Source: Strigops habroptila
Taxonomy: Eukaryota > Chordata > Aves > Psittaciformes > Psittacidae
DNA: 64,000 nucleotides
Direction of reading: 5' to 3'
NCBI RefSeq assembly: GCF_004027225.2
Contig: NC_044283.2
Span: 34,354,207-34,418,206, forward strand
The notes under the pieces: model-generated
What the model saw: only the letters and a program-made list of their open reading frames with translations
What the model was told of the DNA's origin: nothing
Database searches by the model: none
Position numbers and translations under genes: made by a program
Part shown: piece by piece, positions 1 to 13,100 of the stretch
Position numbering within the stretch: position 1 is the stretch's first letter
Layout of the letters: each line of letters begins with the position of its first letter

Positions 1-60
1 AACCCCTTCCCCTTCCCCTTCCCCCCCCCCCAAAAAAAAAAAAAATCAAAACCAAACACA
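1..60. repeat. Low-complexity C-rich then A-rich tract
   Basis: The window opens with repeated CCCCTT units, then a run of C, then a run of A. This is simple sequence at the window edge inside the STOX2 intron. It may be the end of a longer simple repeat outside the window. Confidence 0.7.
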
Positions 61-3000
61 TAGAAGTTCACTGCAGCATCACATGGAGCTTACAGGACTT
101 CAGTTACCTCTCTAGAATTTGAAAAAAATAAATAAACAGGCAGTGATAAATCTCATTTATGATGGATTGATCTCTTTGGTAAGGGACATTGGTAATGAAC
201 TATATGGCACAGTTCTAGGGCACTATAAGCTCACAGACCCAAGGGTAGTGGTAACTAAGACAAGGTAAGTAGAGATTATATATTTATTAGGCTTATATTA
301 AGTCTTCCTCACAATTACCCAGAAAAAGGCTGATGCATTCAGAAGCCTGTTTCTTTCATGTTCTTTGTATATAAAAAGATATCCATGGATATTATGACTA
401 AAGTGAAAAATACAGCTACAGTCTGAAAGAGTTAATATTGTCTTTTTTCTTAACCTGAAAGTTTCACTACTTGGTGTAGGCTCTTTCGAAAGGACCCAAA
501 AAAGTTCCCATTTTTAAAAAAGAAATACTCATTTTATAGCCCCACAATAATACTCAAGACTCTGCTGCCAAATTCCATACACTGGCAGCACCCATATTTT
601 TCTAATGCTAATAATACATTGCAAGTTTAACAGCTCCAGTGTTAAATACAGTCCTTGCAGTCTTGTTCCTTCTTGAGAGCCTCTGAACATGCAGTGAGAG
701 GTACTGCACATGCAACTTCAAGGCAGCAGTTAAGCAGGAGTTACTGGAGCTGCAGTTACTGGTGAGGATGGACAGAAAGATGCACTTCCCTGCTACCAAC
801 ATGGAGGATGGAGCCAGTGCTTAGCCACAGTCTAGCCTCAGGTCTTCTGCTCCTAAAACATGCCTTTCTTCCCCTTCTGTTGGCATCAGCAGGAGGAATC
901 AGCCTCCCCTGCAGCCAGCCTGGTCCTGCTGGCCACAGCTGTTAAGGCCACGTTACTGGGAAAGCCACTGGGACTTGTCACTGGCCAAGAGCTCCTGTCC
1001 ACTCTTTTGGCAGGATTCCCCATACCAGGGCTAGCAATGGGCCCTTCAGCATCCTCGCTCTCCTCCAAAGGCAAGCATGAGTTAGCATATGTACCTTCTG
1101 AAGCCCTAACAGCTAGCAAAAACTGCTTTAAAACTAAAACTTCACGAAGGTACCCAAACCACACTCTTCAGATAGAAACATTTTCACTGTCATACTGTAT
1201 AGATTTTGTAAAGAACCAAGTTTAGAGTCACTTCCTAGAGTTCAAGTGAATTGGTTTGCATTTCTAATAGAGCAACCTTTGATGTACCTCCATATCCCTT
1301 CATTAATCATCCAATAGTGGAATATAAGGTTAAGCTAAAAGGCTGCTATATTTTACTCAGACTTCTGCTGTTTCGATGTCCCATCCTGTCCCACTACGGA
1401 AGAACAATAAAGAAGTCTCATACTGCATGGGTTAGAAGCTCCAGAAATACAATACAGAAGTCATTACACTGTGCATATTTAAGTGCACAGTATCGTAACT
1501 TTCTTTCATAAGAAAACCAAAAATAAGTGCCGATGCCAATAGTACAGCACTGCTTTTCTGCTACAGAAAAAAAGAAAAGCAACTAGAACTATTCAGATTC
1601 TCTGCATAGCTATCAACCTTTGACTGTGTGCTCTATTGCTATTGTGGCTCAGAACAGGAGTCCGATTAAAAAAGGAGCCCAGAAGATCTGCTCAAATGTC
1701 AACGGGAAAGCACTTTGTTTCATCAAAATACACGTGTTTACATATTTTTTAACATTCAGAAATTTCTTGTCCCAGGTCTCAGGTGAAATCCCAGGTCATA
1801 AACTGAGGGATCGAGTATACCAGACAGAAGAAAGCATGTTTACATATTAGGTGAAGGCATTTTATTCCAAGAAGAACATAATATCCTTAAAAACCTTTCC
1901 AGATCTGGCCCACCCAGAGAGCAGTTTCGATACTGAAACTGGAGACTGCAATAACATTCCCAGCAGTCAACATCATTAGAAAATAATCAAAACATTTCAA
2001 AATGCTTTTGTATTTTAAACAAAGAAATAAAGTTTGGAGAGAGCTTGAATTTTCAGAGCACTTAACTTTCTGCTACTGCAGAAAATCATTATTAAGAAGT
2101 TCCTCACATCCTCATGTTTCACAGCCACAGTTTCTGCAGAGGAAACCACCATCTGGTTGCAGCTTTTACTTTCTCCAAACACTTCAGCCTTTCTTTGACA
2201 ACCAAGAAAAGAAGAGCCTGGCCATCAAGTGTTTGCCAAAGCCAAGGGAAGGTGTGATGCTGCTCAGAAGGCAGCTTTGGATGCCAAGAGCCTTGGATGA
2301 CACCCGATCTGTCTGGGTTGCATCTTTTCTGCTACTCTCTCTAAATGGATGTCTCAAATGCAGATGAGAATGTGGTAAAGCTTTGGCATGCCCTACCTGG
2401 GGGACAAGTTGTAATTCTCCTGGCCAGCAGAAAGGAGGACAGCTTCACCATGCAGACGAACAGCCCAAGGCAACAGCACCAGAAGAGCTGCGAGAGAGCG
2501 CCAACTCTGTTACCATTGCCTTTACGAAGGAGCCAAATCAAAAACCTGCCACTCAAGCCCAGGGACAGCATTTTTTCACACATGGCTAACCCCTCCTATA
2601 GCATCTCTGCACTAAATGCACATTTCTCCAGGGATCAAAACAAACCCATTTCAAGCTAAATCTTAAACTGTACCAAGATGCATAGAAGGTCTGAACTTAG
2701 TCCACTAAAATCATTACAACTTAATAAAATATTAAGCACCGTGCCACTAACAAGCAAATTACAAAGACAGGACAAAGTTGGGAATGCATTACTGAGTGTT
2801 TGTGCCACAAAAAGGTGAAGAGGAGCGGGTGGGATAAGGGATGGCCATGGGACCACCAGCCATAGGCACCCCTGCCATGGCCCCCAGGCACCCCATCCAC
2901 CTCTGCCTTTTTAAAACCAGAAATTACTATGTACGGAAGAGGAGTGGAACAGATGGAAAGGTGGTTTAGCAGGCAGCCCAGTGGCACATGATGCTGGCAG

Positions 3001-6000
3001 CCCAGGAGCCTAGTTACGTGCTGAGAATAACACCTGACCAGGGCTTCATTCAGTGCACACCCGCTGCACCACTCCCCATCAAAAAACAAAGGCCTTTGAG
3101 GAGGGAAGTGAGGAGCATTTAATCAAAGACCAGACAAACAGATGGAGAGAGTGAGGGCCTTGGTGCCACTTCCGCAGAGCCCCGTGGCTGAGGGCTGCTC
3201 TTGGCCACGCGGTTCCCTTACAGCATCGCCTCTTTACACAGTGTACACTTGACTTGCAAGGCTGGGTGACTTATTTGCCACTGGGAAGGACTCTTTACTA
3301 CACAGTGGTGCTCTTTGTGGGCAGGACGAGGTCGGGAGACAGCACTAGCTGGCCATTAGGCTTATAAATCCTTCCCTTGAGTTGCACAATGAATACATGT
3401 GTCAGTGCATTTGACTTTGCTTCTTCAGGAGAAGCTGCTCTGAGTGGGAAAAAAAGGAAAAAGAAATTAAATTTAATAGGTCATATCTTTCCTTCCTGTG
3501 TGTTTTTTATTTTCACAATGTATTTTAGACAACCTGCATTAGTCTTGCAGACCATCCACAGCTTTCTTTAAAGAGCAAAATGTGCTTCTGACTCCCAAGA
3601 TTTCACTCCCAAAACACAAGCACAAACCACATACTGAGAAATCAGGCACTTTATATGCAGTCATATTCATTTAGCTCTTGCCTCTCTCTCCTCAGTCTCT
3701 AAAAGCTGCTTTTACAAAGTACATTAAAGGCCCAACCCAACACTTCTGAGCAGCAAAGTTCTTTGCTGAAAGTTGGGAGTCAATTCATAAGCACCTCAGC
3801 CAAGCTATCAGCTCAAGTTTATCTTTTTTAGGGGGGGTTAGGCTGCAATAACCACCTCACAGATATAAAAAGTGCTCAGTGGATCTCACCAGCTCTAAGT
3901 TGGGGTAGGAGAGAGGAAGAAAAAAATTGTAGTTCCCATGGTAATACCACGAGGCATACAAAAGGTGCCTATGAGTGTGCAGTAAACTCCTCCTCAGAGG
4001 TTTTATTACTATGAAACCTAATGCTTCCTCACTGAAAAGAAATTTTCATTATATAAGAGATAATTGGGAGGAAAAAAGACAATTCACGTTTTATGACTGG
4101 TCATAGATGAATAACATTTAATGTCCAACAGTCTACGCTGCACCAAAATCATCCACTAATGACTGGAAAATTCACTGTGAAAACTACTGAACCTGAACTG
4201 GTGGGGCGTTCATTTAATTTCTGGTGGCAAGAGAGAACACGGCAGGGAGAGAAAAGAAAGGGAGCACTTAGCTCCAGCTCCCAGCGCAGCAATGAAGGTT
4301 CCCCCCCAACGCCTGGCCGAGCAGGAACAATGCACAACAGCCCGGCCCCGCCAACTTTGCTGAATTATAACTCCTGCTAGTTAGTTTAATTATTGCACAT
4401 ACATTTCTTGAAAACTCCATTTGAACACCAGCTTCTAATTGGAGAAATTGCTCTGGGCATGACCGAAGGGGTATTATGAAATTTGGTCACTTCTTTTCAA
4501 GCAATCGCTACAAAAGGGCATGGCCCTTCCACGAAGCCCTCTGAAAGATGCCCATTGTCCAACACACAGAAATCAAGTGTAAGAGATAGAGAAGGAAGTC
4601 TCAGCTGGGAACACAAAAGGCATGATGACATGAAAACGAGGTGGAGCCTCCTGCTACACCAGCAGCACCTTGCATAGAAGAGCTGAAAGAGGAAAAAAAT
4701 CCAGCTTCCAGGATGACAAATATTAGTGGGTGCAAGTGGAAGGTGTGTCAAAGAAAGAAATCCTATTAAAATACTAACGCTCATTAAAGACTTAAGTTGC
4801 AAAAGCCTTGCAAAAACACAAGAAAGCTTCAAATCACTCTTACCAAAGACAAGGAATTTCATCACGGGACCTATAGGTTTGCATAAGGTTTCCTTGACCC
4901 TCTAAATCAGCACATTTAGCATGTGCTGGTTTGGGGAGTTTGTTTGCTTATGGTTCCCAAAGCTTCCCCTGCGGCCAACTTAAAAACCCAGCTACACCCA
5001 CCAATTTCCTAACATGCAAGTAACTCTGATCACTGCAAACATGGATGCTGAGCAACGTTTTATGGCATAACCATTCAATTTAAGGAAACAGAGAAGTAAG
5101 TTTTAAAGTCACACGTGAAACATTTCATCCCCTGTATCCTCAAGCCCTAAGCTGTCAGCACTAAAGCGACTTTCTGATGTGCTTCATATTCCTGCCCTGT
5201 TTTGTGGTAGGGTCTAATTTTACAATTCAAGAGTTGAACCTCTGGATGCTGGAATCTCACATGGATTTCTATCCATTTACTTTCTGGCTCAGATTCATTC
5301 TCACCAAATACACTAGGACTGTCCAGTCACTGTTGAGTACAGATTACACTGTTCTGAACTTTTCATTATCAAGCCATGGTGACTTAAATGTGGAAAGACT
5401 ATTCAGAGACGAGACTCCTCCTGGTTTACAGTTTACAATCCCAACAGCAGAAAACATGCTATGCATATTAGAGGTTTAGCATTCCCTCCTCCTCACCAGT
5501 TACTTCTTCCTCCAGTTAATACATCTGTGGCCATCACAACCCATTACTCATCAGACCAGCCAAGGCTCTGGATCGCAATGAACAAGAAACATCAGCAACA
5601 CCAGCAAAGGTTTGAAAGTCAGGCTGCAGTCGTAATTTCTGGGTCACATTAGCACTCAACGATGCATGTGAAGGGAGGCGTTGTCCAAGGCTCTCTGGTA
5701 TCTGTACATGGAGGTCATGCAGCTGAGAAGAGGAGGCATCTCTGTCCCTTGCCCCCTGCCAGGCAGCAGTCAGGATGCTCTCCCCACACCTCTCTGGGAC
5801 AGGCAGCTTGTCCTCCAGCTACCCCATCCCAGCCAGGCCCCAGGGGCAGGAGAGGCACAAAGCTGCCCCCTCCTTTCTGTAAGCAGCCAACCAGCCAAAA
5901 GAAAAGGGAAGAACCAACCCCACAGGCAGTCACAGCATTGCCTGGGTACCCCAGTGGCCCTGGGGTGCAGAGAAAGACACCTCAAGTCAGCCCCATGCAC

Positions 6001-8424
6001 CTCTCCCTGCTATTCCTGGCCCCGGCAACTCCCTATTCCCCCCACAGCATGGGTGCTACCGGCTGGGCCAGAGCAGCAGAAAACAGCAGCTTCACCTCCA
6101 TTAAAAATACCATACCACTTTTTCCCCTTGACCCCATCAGTTATTTATTAACAGTAGTAAAATATTACTGTTCTGCACCTCCCAACAGGCAGGTGTTTCT
6201 CTCAGCCCAAGCCACCCACCACCTCTTTTTTAAAGCTGAAAAACATGGAGACTTTTCCTTTCTGTCTGTAGGTGTACTGTTTGCTGCTTTAATGCTACAA
6301 AGTGGAGAATAAAGTGTGAGAGAGCTCCTAAATAAGTCACAGACATTTACACATTAGGCACCTAATTACGTTGAAAATACAATTCCACACATTTAAGCAG
6401 ATGCTCATGCCCACGGGGCCAGGCCCGTTACTTTGACAATCCTTTAACTACCTAACTTTACAGTAAATGCAAGTTGAATCTACTTAGATACAAGACTTGA
6501 ATTATCAGTGTGGGTGTGGAAAAAAGGCAGTGAAGAAGGAGGAAAAAAAAGAATCAGTTGCTCCCATCTCATTTATCGCAGCTAAGGACACTGCACAACA
6601 GGCAAGGCTCCAGCAGGTCCCTGCTCTTCTTTCATAGCCTTTAAAAATAGCAAATGCCTCTCAGTATGTGATTAAAGTCAAATGAAAACTTTTGGCTCCA
6701 GTCTTTTGTAAATTTGCAGTGAAGACAACTCCCCAAGGAATGCATGTTATTTACACACCGGTGAGCTTACTTATTAACCGAACTTCTAGCAAAAGTTGTG
6801 TTTCGTATTTCAAAACAGGCCACAAAGACCTGTTTACATTCCTTGTCTGGCTCTAGGAACGTCAAGGTCAGAGCGCACCCTTCCATTGCCCTCTTGCGCA
6901 ATGGGCTGAGGAATGCTGCCCAATGGGTAGGGTCCAGGGACACCCCAAAAATCAAACACTGACCCTTACACTCTGTCAGGTGATGGTGCCCATTCAAAAG
7001 CTCTTCATCCTTGGTCCCACTGGAACTAAAAAGCCTACTGAGCAGCTAGCACTAACCATTGCCCATATCTCTACGTTTACTGCCACACTTCATCACAAAA
7101 GCAAAGGCAAAAGGATTTAACAGCCTTGGGTGGAAAGCAGCACACACAAGTTTTCTCCCCTTGTTTGCTGGCCATGAACAGCAACTTCGTCCAAACCTCC
7201 ACCACAATGCAAGTCCACTTCTTACCCTCTTCTAAATACTGGTGGAACACAGAAAACTTCTATCACCAAAATAGGATTTACTATCTGTTCTTCAACACTG
7301 TTTTGTCATCACAGGTTCAGAGGAAATTTCACTATAATGAGGAAAAAAGGTCCATCAGCTAATTTTTAAATAGGCAGCTTGTCCTGAGCTTCCCTCTGAG
7401 CATGGAAGAGACAGTAATATTTGAATAAGTTTGATAGGGTAATAGTGAGTGACACAGAAGTCCCTTGCACAGTTTTTGGGCACAAGACTGCCTATGAGCA
7501 GAAGTGACCAGGCCCTGCATTGCCTGTTCCAGATCTGAAACTCCCAGTGCAGAGAGAGCATCTCGACCTCGATGGCCTGTTCCAAGTGCCCACTGCACAA
7601 GACACAGATGATAGAAGCTCATCTGTGAGATGACAGAAGCTCATAAGGAGAAGACAGTTTCCCTCACCATCAGCTCTGCAGTGGCTGTGGGAAGCCATGA
7701 GACCTTCACAGCAAGAAAACAAATCCTCAGTTTGTCTTCTCTCCATACGAGAAGCTGCATGTTTCTAGCTGTGAAGGCTGGAAGTTACCTTAAACCCTAA
7801 GGAAAACTTCAGCTCTATTGTTCTTCACAAATCCCCAGTACATACACCAAACAGCTACAGCTTTATTTCATAGAGGTGAGTTTTTTTCACATCAAAATAA
7901 GTGCTGCAAACATTTTTCCTCTCCATGCTGGGATTTTTTTCTTTCCTGAAGAAAATCCAGGACGAGATGTGCTCCTTCCTAGGCTGCACTGCACACAGGT
8001 GGGATTCCCCTGGGGGATCACACCGTAACTTGAATCTTTAGCCCACCACGGCATAACAGACTTGCCATTTACTGCTCCAAAAGCCACCTGCCTCCCACCG
8101 CAAAGAAACCCCCGCACATTCCTCATCTCCTACTGCTACTTCTTGCCACGGAAAACACCTTCACAGCAACACTGTGACATAAGCTACTCAGTCAATCCAA
8201 GTGTAAAGCGAAATATTGGTTTAGCAAGCCTAGAAATGCTAAAATGAACTTTTAAAGTTTTAATATTTAATTAATTAAAGTTATTATTTTTAATGAACCG
8301 ATATAAGTTTAACTAAAAGCCTGCACTCTTTAGAAACGCTAGCAGCTATTCCTGAACCGTGTGGAGATCTCGTAGCTCAGGAGGGTGCGGGATCCCCCTG
8401 AAGCGAATTGCTGCAGACAAGCAC

Positions 8425-8476
8425 GCCCGAGGAGCGAGCAGCAGAAGCTGGCCCGAGGAGCGAGCAGCAGAAGCTG
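8425..8476. repeat. 26-bp tandem duplication
   Basis: Two identical 26-bp copies stand head to tail (8425-8450 and 8451-8476), each beginning GCCCGAGGAGCGAGCAGCAG, followed by a partial third start. They lie in the CpG island within STOX2 intron 1, about 380 bp downstream of the exon 1 donor in the direction of transcription. Confidence 0.9.
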
Positions 8477-8853
8477 GCCCGCGGGCCAGCAGGCATCTCA
8501 CCCTGCAAGGGCTATCTCCCAAAGTTACACTTCAGGCTTTAAACTTCGCCCGCTGAAGGAAAGGGGGGACGTACCTCTCCAGCCCGATCCTATAGCTGCC
8601 GCCTGTAGCTCTTCCTCTGAACCCCCATTATTTGCAGCGCAGCGCATCCCTGTACCTCCGCCGGTCCTGCCCCGGCTCACCTCTTTCGCGCCCATCCGCT
8701 TTTGGGGGCGCGAAGCCCGTGACGGGGAGGGGTCCCCCCTTTCCGCCCGCCGGGCGCTCCTGGGAGAGCTCCGCGGGGCCGCCGCCGCTCTCACCCCGCT
8801 GCCTCCGCATCCGCCCGGGGCCGAGAGCCCCCCAGAGCCCCGCCGGCACCTAC

Positions 8854-9205
8854 CCAAGCACTTGATGTGGAAGCCGCTGGGGGGCTTGAGGGAGCGGCGC
8901 GCCCAGCCCTGCCGCAGCACCTCCAGGTGCTCCTCCTTGCCCTGCACCAGCAGCACCTGCTCGTCGATCCAGCCCAGGAAGAAGGTCTCGGCCACCGCCG
9001 CCGTGGCCCGCCGGTCCCAGAAGTGCTGCATGTTCTCCCGCTTGAAGTCCGCGAAGATCTCGTAGCCGATACGGTGGCGGCCCAGCTCCGCCGCCGGCCC
9101 CGCACCACCGCCGCCGCCCCCCGGCCGCCCCCCGGCCGCGGCGCCCAGGACGATGGCCAGAGAGTGCGGGGCGATCTGCAGGCAGCGCTCCGCCCGGCGC
9201 GGCAT
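8854..9205 (-). CDS. STOX2: STOX2 first coding exon (storkhead-box protein 2, long N-terminal form), partial gene
   Basis: This exon encodes the first 117 residues plus one base, starting MPRRAERCLQIAPHSLAIVL. After a Gly-rich linker comes a conserved block with the motifs YEIFADFKRENMQHFWDRR and FFLGWIDEQVLLVQ, ending SGFHIKCLG. This is the N-terminal region shared by STOX1 and STOX2 that precedes the storkhead winged-helix domain; the DNA-binding part lies on later exons outside the window. The ATG has a good Kozak context (GCGGCC before it) and an in-frame TGA nine bases upstream. The donor is TGCTTGG|GTAGGTG, leaving phase 1. STOX2 is preferred over its paralogue STOX1 because TRAPPC11 and RWDD4 follow, as on human 4q35. 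The exon overlaps open frames in other phases because the region is CpG-rich; those are shadows. Confidence 0.9.
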
Positions 9206-9227
9206 GGCCGCTCACCGCCCGCCGCCG

Positions 9228-9256
9228 GGCATGGGCACGGGCACCGGCACGGGCAG
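9228..9256. repeat. GGCACG-type hexamer repeat upstream of STOX2 ATG
   Basis: A short imperfect array of GGGCAC and GGCACC units lies about 25-50 bp upstream of the STOX2 start codon, probably in the 5' UTR. Confidence 0.6.
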
Positions 9257-9738
9257 GGACATGCCTCCCCGCGGCCGCGCTGCCTCCCGCAGCCGGCTGT
9301 CCGCGCTCCCCGCCGCTCCGCCCCCGGCGCGGCCCGCTCCGCCCTCGGCACACCCCCGGCACTGCGCGGCGCGGTCCGGCACCGCGGGCGCGGCGGAGGC
9401 GTTATCCCGCGCTGCCGGTCCCGCAGCGGGCAGTGGCCGCCGCCTCCCGGCCGGGAAGCCGGAACCCGCCGACCTGTCCTAGCGCGGGAGCATCAGCCCG
9501 CTGCGCGTCCCGGGTGGTGCTGTAGGCTTCCCGCACCCCCGGGTTCGGCAGACATCACCCTTCCCTTCCCCGTGTGAAACACAGGGGCATCCCCCAGCCG
9601 CTGCCAGACTGACCCTAACAATTTCACGGTGATTGTATCTGTGCTTCTTCCAGCAGTTACAGTGCTGTAGGTAAACTACTCAGTGAGCAGCACTAGCCCT
9701 GCTGCGAGCAAATGACCATAACCTTCTTCACCCACAGT

Positions 9739-10132
9739 AATCATAGAATCTAGAATGGTTTGGGTTGGAAGGGACCTTAAAGATCATCTAGTTCCACCCT
9801 CCCTTACCTGGGCAGGGACACCTTCCACTAGACCAGGTTGCTCAAAGCCCCGTCCAACCTGGCCTTGAACACTTCCAGGGATAGGGCAGCTACAGCTTCT
9901 CTGGGCAACCTATTCCAGTGTCTCACCACCCTCACAGTAAAGAATTTCTTCCTAACGCCTAATCTAAATCTCCCCTCTTTCAGTTTAAAGCCATTCCCCC
10001 TTCTCTTGTCACTACATGCCCTTGTAAAAAATCCCTCTCCATATTTCTTGCAGGCCCCCTTTAGGTACTGGGAAGACTGTTAATAAGGTCTTCCTGAGCC
10101 ATCTCTTCTCCAGGCTGAACAAGCCCGAATCC
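9739..10132 (-). mobile_element. CR1 LINE 3' fragment
   Basis: Read on the plus strand, the copy begins AATCATAGAAT, then GGTTTGGGTTGGAAGGGACC, the reverse complement of the avian CR1 3' end. It continues with the complement of the reverse-transcriptase C-terminus to about 10130. The element therefore points left and is 5'-truncated, as is usual for CR1. It sits upstream of the STOX2 CpG island. Confidence 0.92.
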
Positions 10133-13100
10133 TGTGTCACCTTGCATCTTAGGGGTACTGAAATCTGAGAGTGATGGAGCAACTGCAAAGTTCACCCCTA
10201 ACTTCTGTGGCTTTTATCCAGCAGTTTAGTATTTTGCCTCCCCTGTGCTGCCAGTGACCAGCTGCCCATGAGGCTCGAGGGAGAGTTCAACAAAAAGGTG
10301 TGAGCAGAAATGGAGGGGTCCTTCCAGGCACAGCCCGGCCTGGGGTGGGCATCGAGGTGGAGAGTGGCTGCTGAGCTGCAGGCACTGCAGCAAGGAGCCA
10401 GTTACGCTTGTGAGAAGGCAGATTTGGGAATTTCACCCCCGTCTTCCATAGAAACCCTCAGACCCACAGCAAAGTCGAGTCTCAGTTCTGAAAACATGGC
10501 TTGAGCTCCTGAATTAGCTGTAGCTGTTGGCACCTTGGTGCTGTGCCAAGCATGCAGGTGGCTCCAGTGGCCCCCTCACCTTGCCCTGCGGAGCAGAGCA
10601 CCACAGCACTGGGGAGAAGGCAGCAAATGGGAATGCACCGGAAAGGTGAAGGACACAAAGAAGAAAACTGTGCCATAGGGAAGAGGGGCAAGAGCAAAGC
10701 AGAGGAGAGGGAAATGGGAGGAGAGAGGAAGCAGCGGCCACTCTGCTGGGCAGCAGTATGAGAGCTGGTGTAGGCACCGTACTGCGCTGTGTACAGGATA
10801 CAGTGTTTTACCTCCTGAATTCACTCACATCAACAACCCTGGGCACTTTTGTCCCTTTAAACTGTCTCCCATTTGGTTTTCATCTCTTTCAAGCACTGCA
10901 GCACTCTTCATCTGGTTTCATCCAGTTCATTCTCTGGAGCACTGTATAGCAGTTAGGTCCCTTTGATATCTCCACTCCCTGCTTTTGGGGTTTTATCCAG
11001 TGCTGTCTAGGCACTGTGCCAAGGAAAGCCAAACTTACCAGCATCCCAAAGAGTTTTAAGGGGAGACAGGTTGTATGAAACCAACTTTAACAAAGGGCAA
11101 TCAGAGGTAAAATAAATTATCCAGAATCACTGTGAGTCATTTGAAGCCAGAAGCAGAGCCTATTAACGCTGGCTTGCCAGTCTCTAACCCCTTCCCAAGT
11201 ATCCAGCACAGCACGATCTCAAGAGGCCCCTCACCTCAGCCAGCAGTAGTTTTGATGGTACGGCTGTCAATATTTCAAAGGAGCACTTTCACGTTGTCAT
11301 TCATCCCTACGCTTTGCAAGAGGACCCCCGTCAGCATCCTCATTGTCCTCCAAAGCTGCTTCCCAAAGTTCATCTGAGCCACTGATTGCCTGTTAAAAGA
11401 GCTAGTCTTAGTGTGTTGAAACTATTGTCATTATCTTGTCATACTTGTGTTATTCTTACCTTGTGCCTTCCTCCTCTCTGTATTATATCGGCCTTTTATC
11501 TTGCCCATCACACTTGCATTTCAGTTCTCCTAGGAAGGGCTCACCTTTGTGTTGCCTTTGTGTAGAGCACATCATTGACATCTCAGCCGATGATCAGAGT
11601 CACCAGGTAACTTAAGGGCTTGGATGGGTTTCCAGTTTTTATTCTTATCTGCAAGAACAAAAGAGCCAAATTAAGCCTTTTGACTGTTTTTAGGTTTCTG
11701 CACCGGATATATACTGAGCACTTAGATGTGGGACCCCACATTTTGCCCACAGCCCCCAAATCCCAAGTGCCAGCCCAATCTGTGATCCTTTTGCTGCCTC
11801 TGGAAAAAGCACCTGTTCTGTGCAGCATGCCTGGCAGCCTTTGGTCACGCCATCGGTGTGGCTGCCTTTGCTAGCTGAGGTCCTTTGCCCTCCAGTATTA
11901 ATTTCTGAAACAACTGGTGTGGCGAAATGCTCCATGCAGTCGTTTTCCTCCCCTTGCAAGGAATTTGCAGTAATACTTGCAGGCTGTCAACATCTTCCCT
12001 ACCCCTGGCTTGTTCTGCTGTAAAGGCTGGTCCTCAGCCTGCTAATCCTCTCCCACTCTGCTTTCATCACCTCTTCCCTCACACCGCTTCATGCCTCTCC
12101 CTTGTGCTCGCAGGCTGGCCCTCTGCTCCCTCCCTCCCTCCACTGGCACACTACTCCTTCCACAGCTTGCACACATGTAATGTCACACACAAGGTTAATG
12201 ACAAGGTAAAGAAGGAGTGTACGCTATAATTTGTCCAAACCATGTTGGATGGAGCACAGTGATTGTGGCAGAAGTCAAAATACTCCATGCACTAGGGGTT
12301 AGGTGCCATCCCCATAAAAGCTAGTGCTAGCATTGCCTGAGTGGGACCTCGAGGCCTTGGTTAAGAGACTCCCCTTGTTTCAAGAACCTGGGGAAGGGCT
12401 ATGGGCAAGGAGTATGTTCTGAATAAACTGTTCATTATTCCCCCTTTTTTCCTCCATCTCGTTACTGCTTCAAACAATTCATTTTTTTTTACCTCTGAAT
12501 TTTTGGCGGTTTGGTTAAGTTTTGTTTATTTATGTTTTATTCCTTGCTGGTTTGGGGTTGAACAGCATCTCCTTCCTTTTCATTCACTCTCACTTCAAGG
12601 GATTTTTTTCAAGCAATCAAGATCTATAGGCAGACTAAAACCAATCTGGTATTTGCTTGCAGAAATACAAGTGATAAGACAGCCTGCAATCTTCTTACAG
12701 CCAAGAAATGAAAGTGGGTGAAGTGGAACTCCTAAGTGGCTCTGAAGTGTTTGGAAAGGCAGAAGTTTACCTTGCTAGCAGAGCGAAACCCCTGAAGATT
12801 TAGACACGTCTCTTTGAAATGCATCAGGGTGGCAGAGGTCTGCACCAAATGGCGTCGTCTATCCTAAGTAGAGCAGAAAGCCAAACAAAGCTGACACAGC
12901 TGTGTTCTCTGGCTGGCTGTACTGATGTGGAGCTCAAGTGTGGTACTTGCTGCAAATGTCACCTTATTAAAAACTCTCTGGGAAAAGAGTATTCCCCCAG
13001 CATGCATCCAAGGCCACAGAATGGAAAGGAAAGGCTGGGGTGAAATGTATATATTTAATGGCTCTTGTGCATCCTTGATTTGTACATAAAGCAAGTTACA

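Larger units (their letters stand above)
1..8853 (-). other. STOX2: STOX2 intron 1 (5' part of the intron, continues off the left edge)
   Basis: Everything left of the STOX2 exon 1 donor is intron. I looked on the minus strand for the next storkhead-box exon and for an alternative first exon and recognised neither. The AT-rich stretch at about 8220-8340 and a 216-codon plus-strand open frame at 5662-6312 are the only local oddities. No CR1 or LTR copy was recognised here. The call rests on the orientation of exon 1 and on human gene order, so a small unrecognised RNA gene within it cannot be excluded. Confidence 0.8.
8380..9560. promoter_or_regulatory. STOX2: CpG island / promoter region of STOX2
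   Basis: The base composition changes sharply to GC-rich with dense CpG from about 8380 to 9560, then returns to ordinary sequence. The island covers STOX2 exon 1, the start of intron 1 and about 350 bp upstream of the ATG, where the transcription start presumably lies. No TATA box was seen at a useful position. The edges are judged by eye, not by a computed island call. Confidence 0.75.

Noticed and set aside
8791-9362. Long overlapping open frames on both strands over STOX2 exon 1
   Set aside because: They come from CpG-rich, stop-poor DNA. Two of the minus-strand ones begin at GTG rather than ATG. Only the frame from 9205 matches the STOX family.
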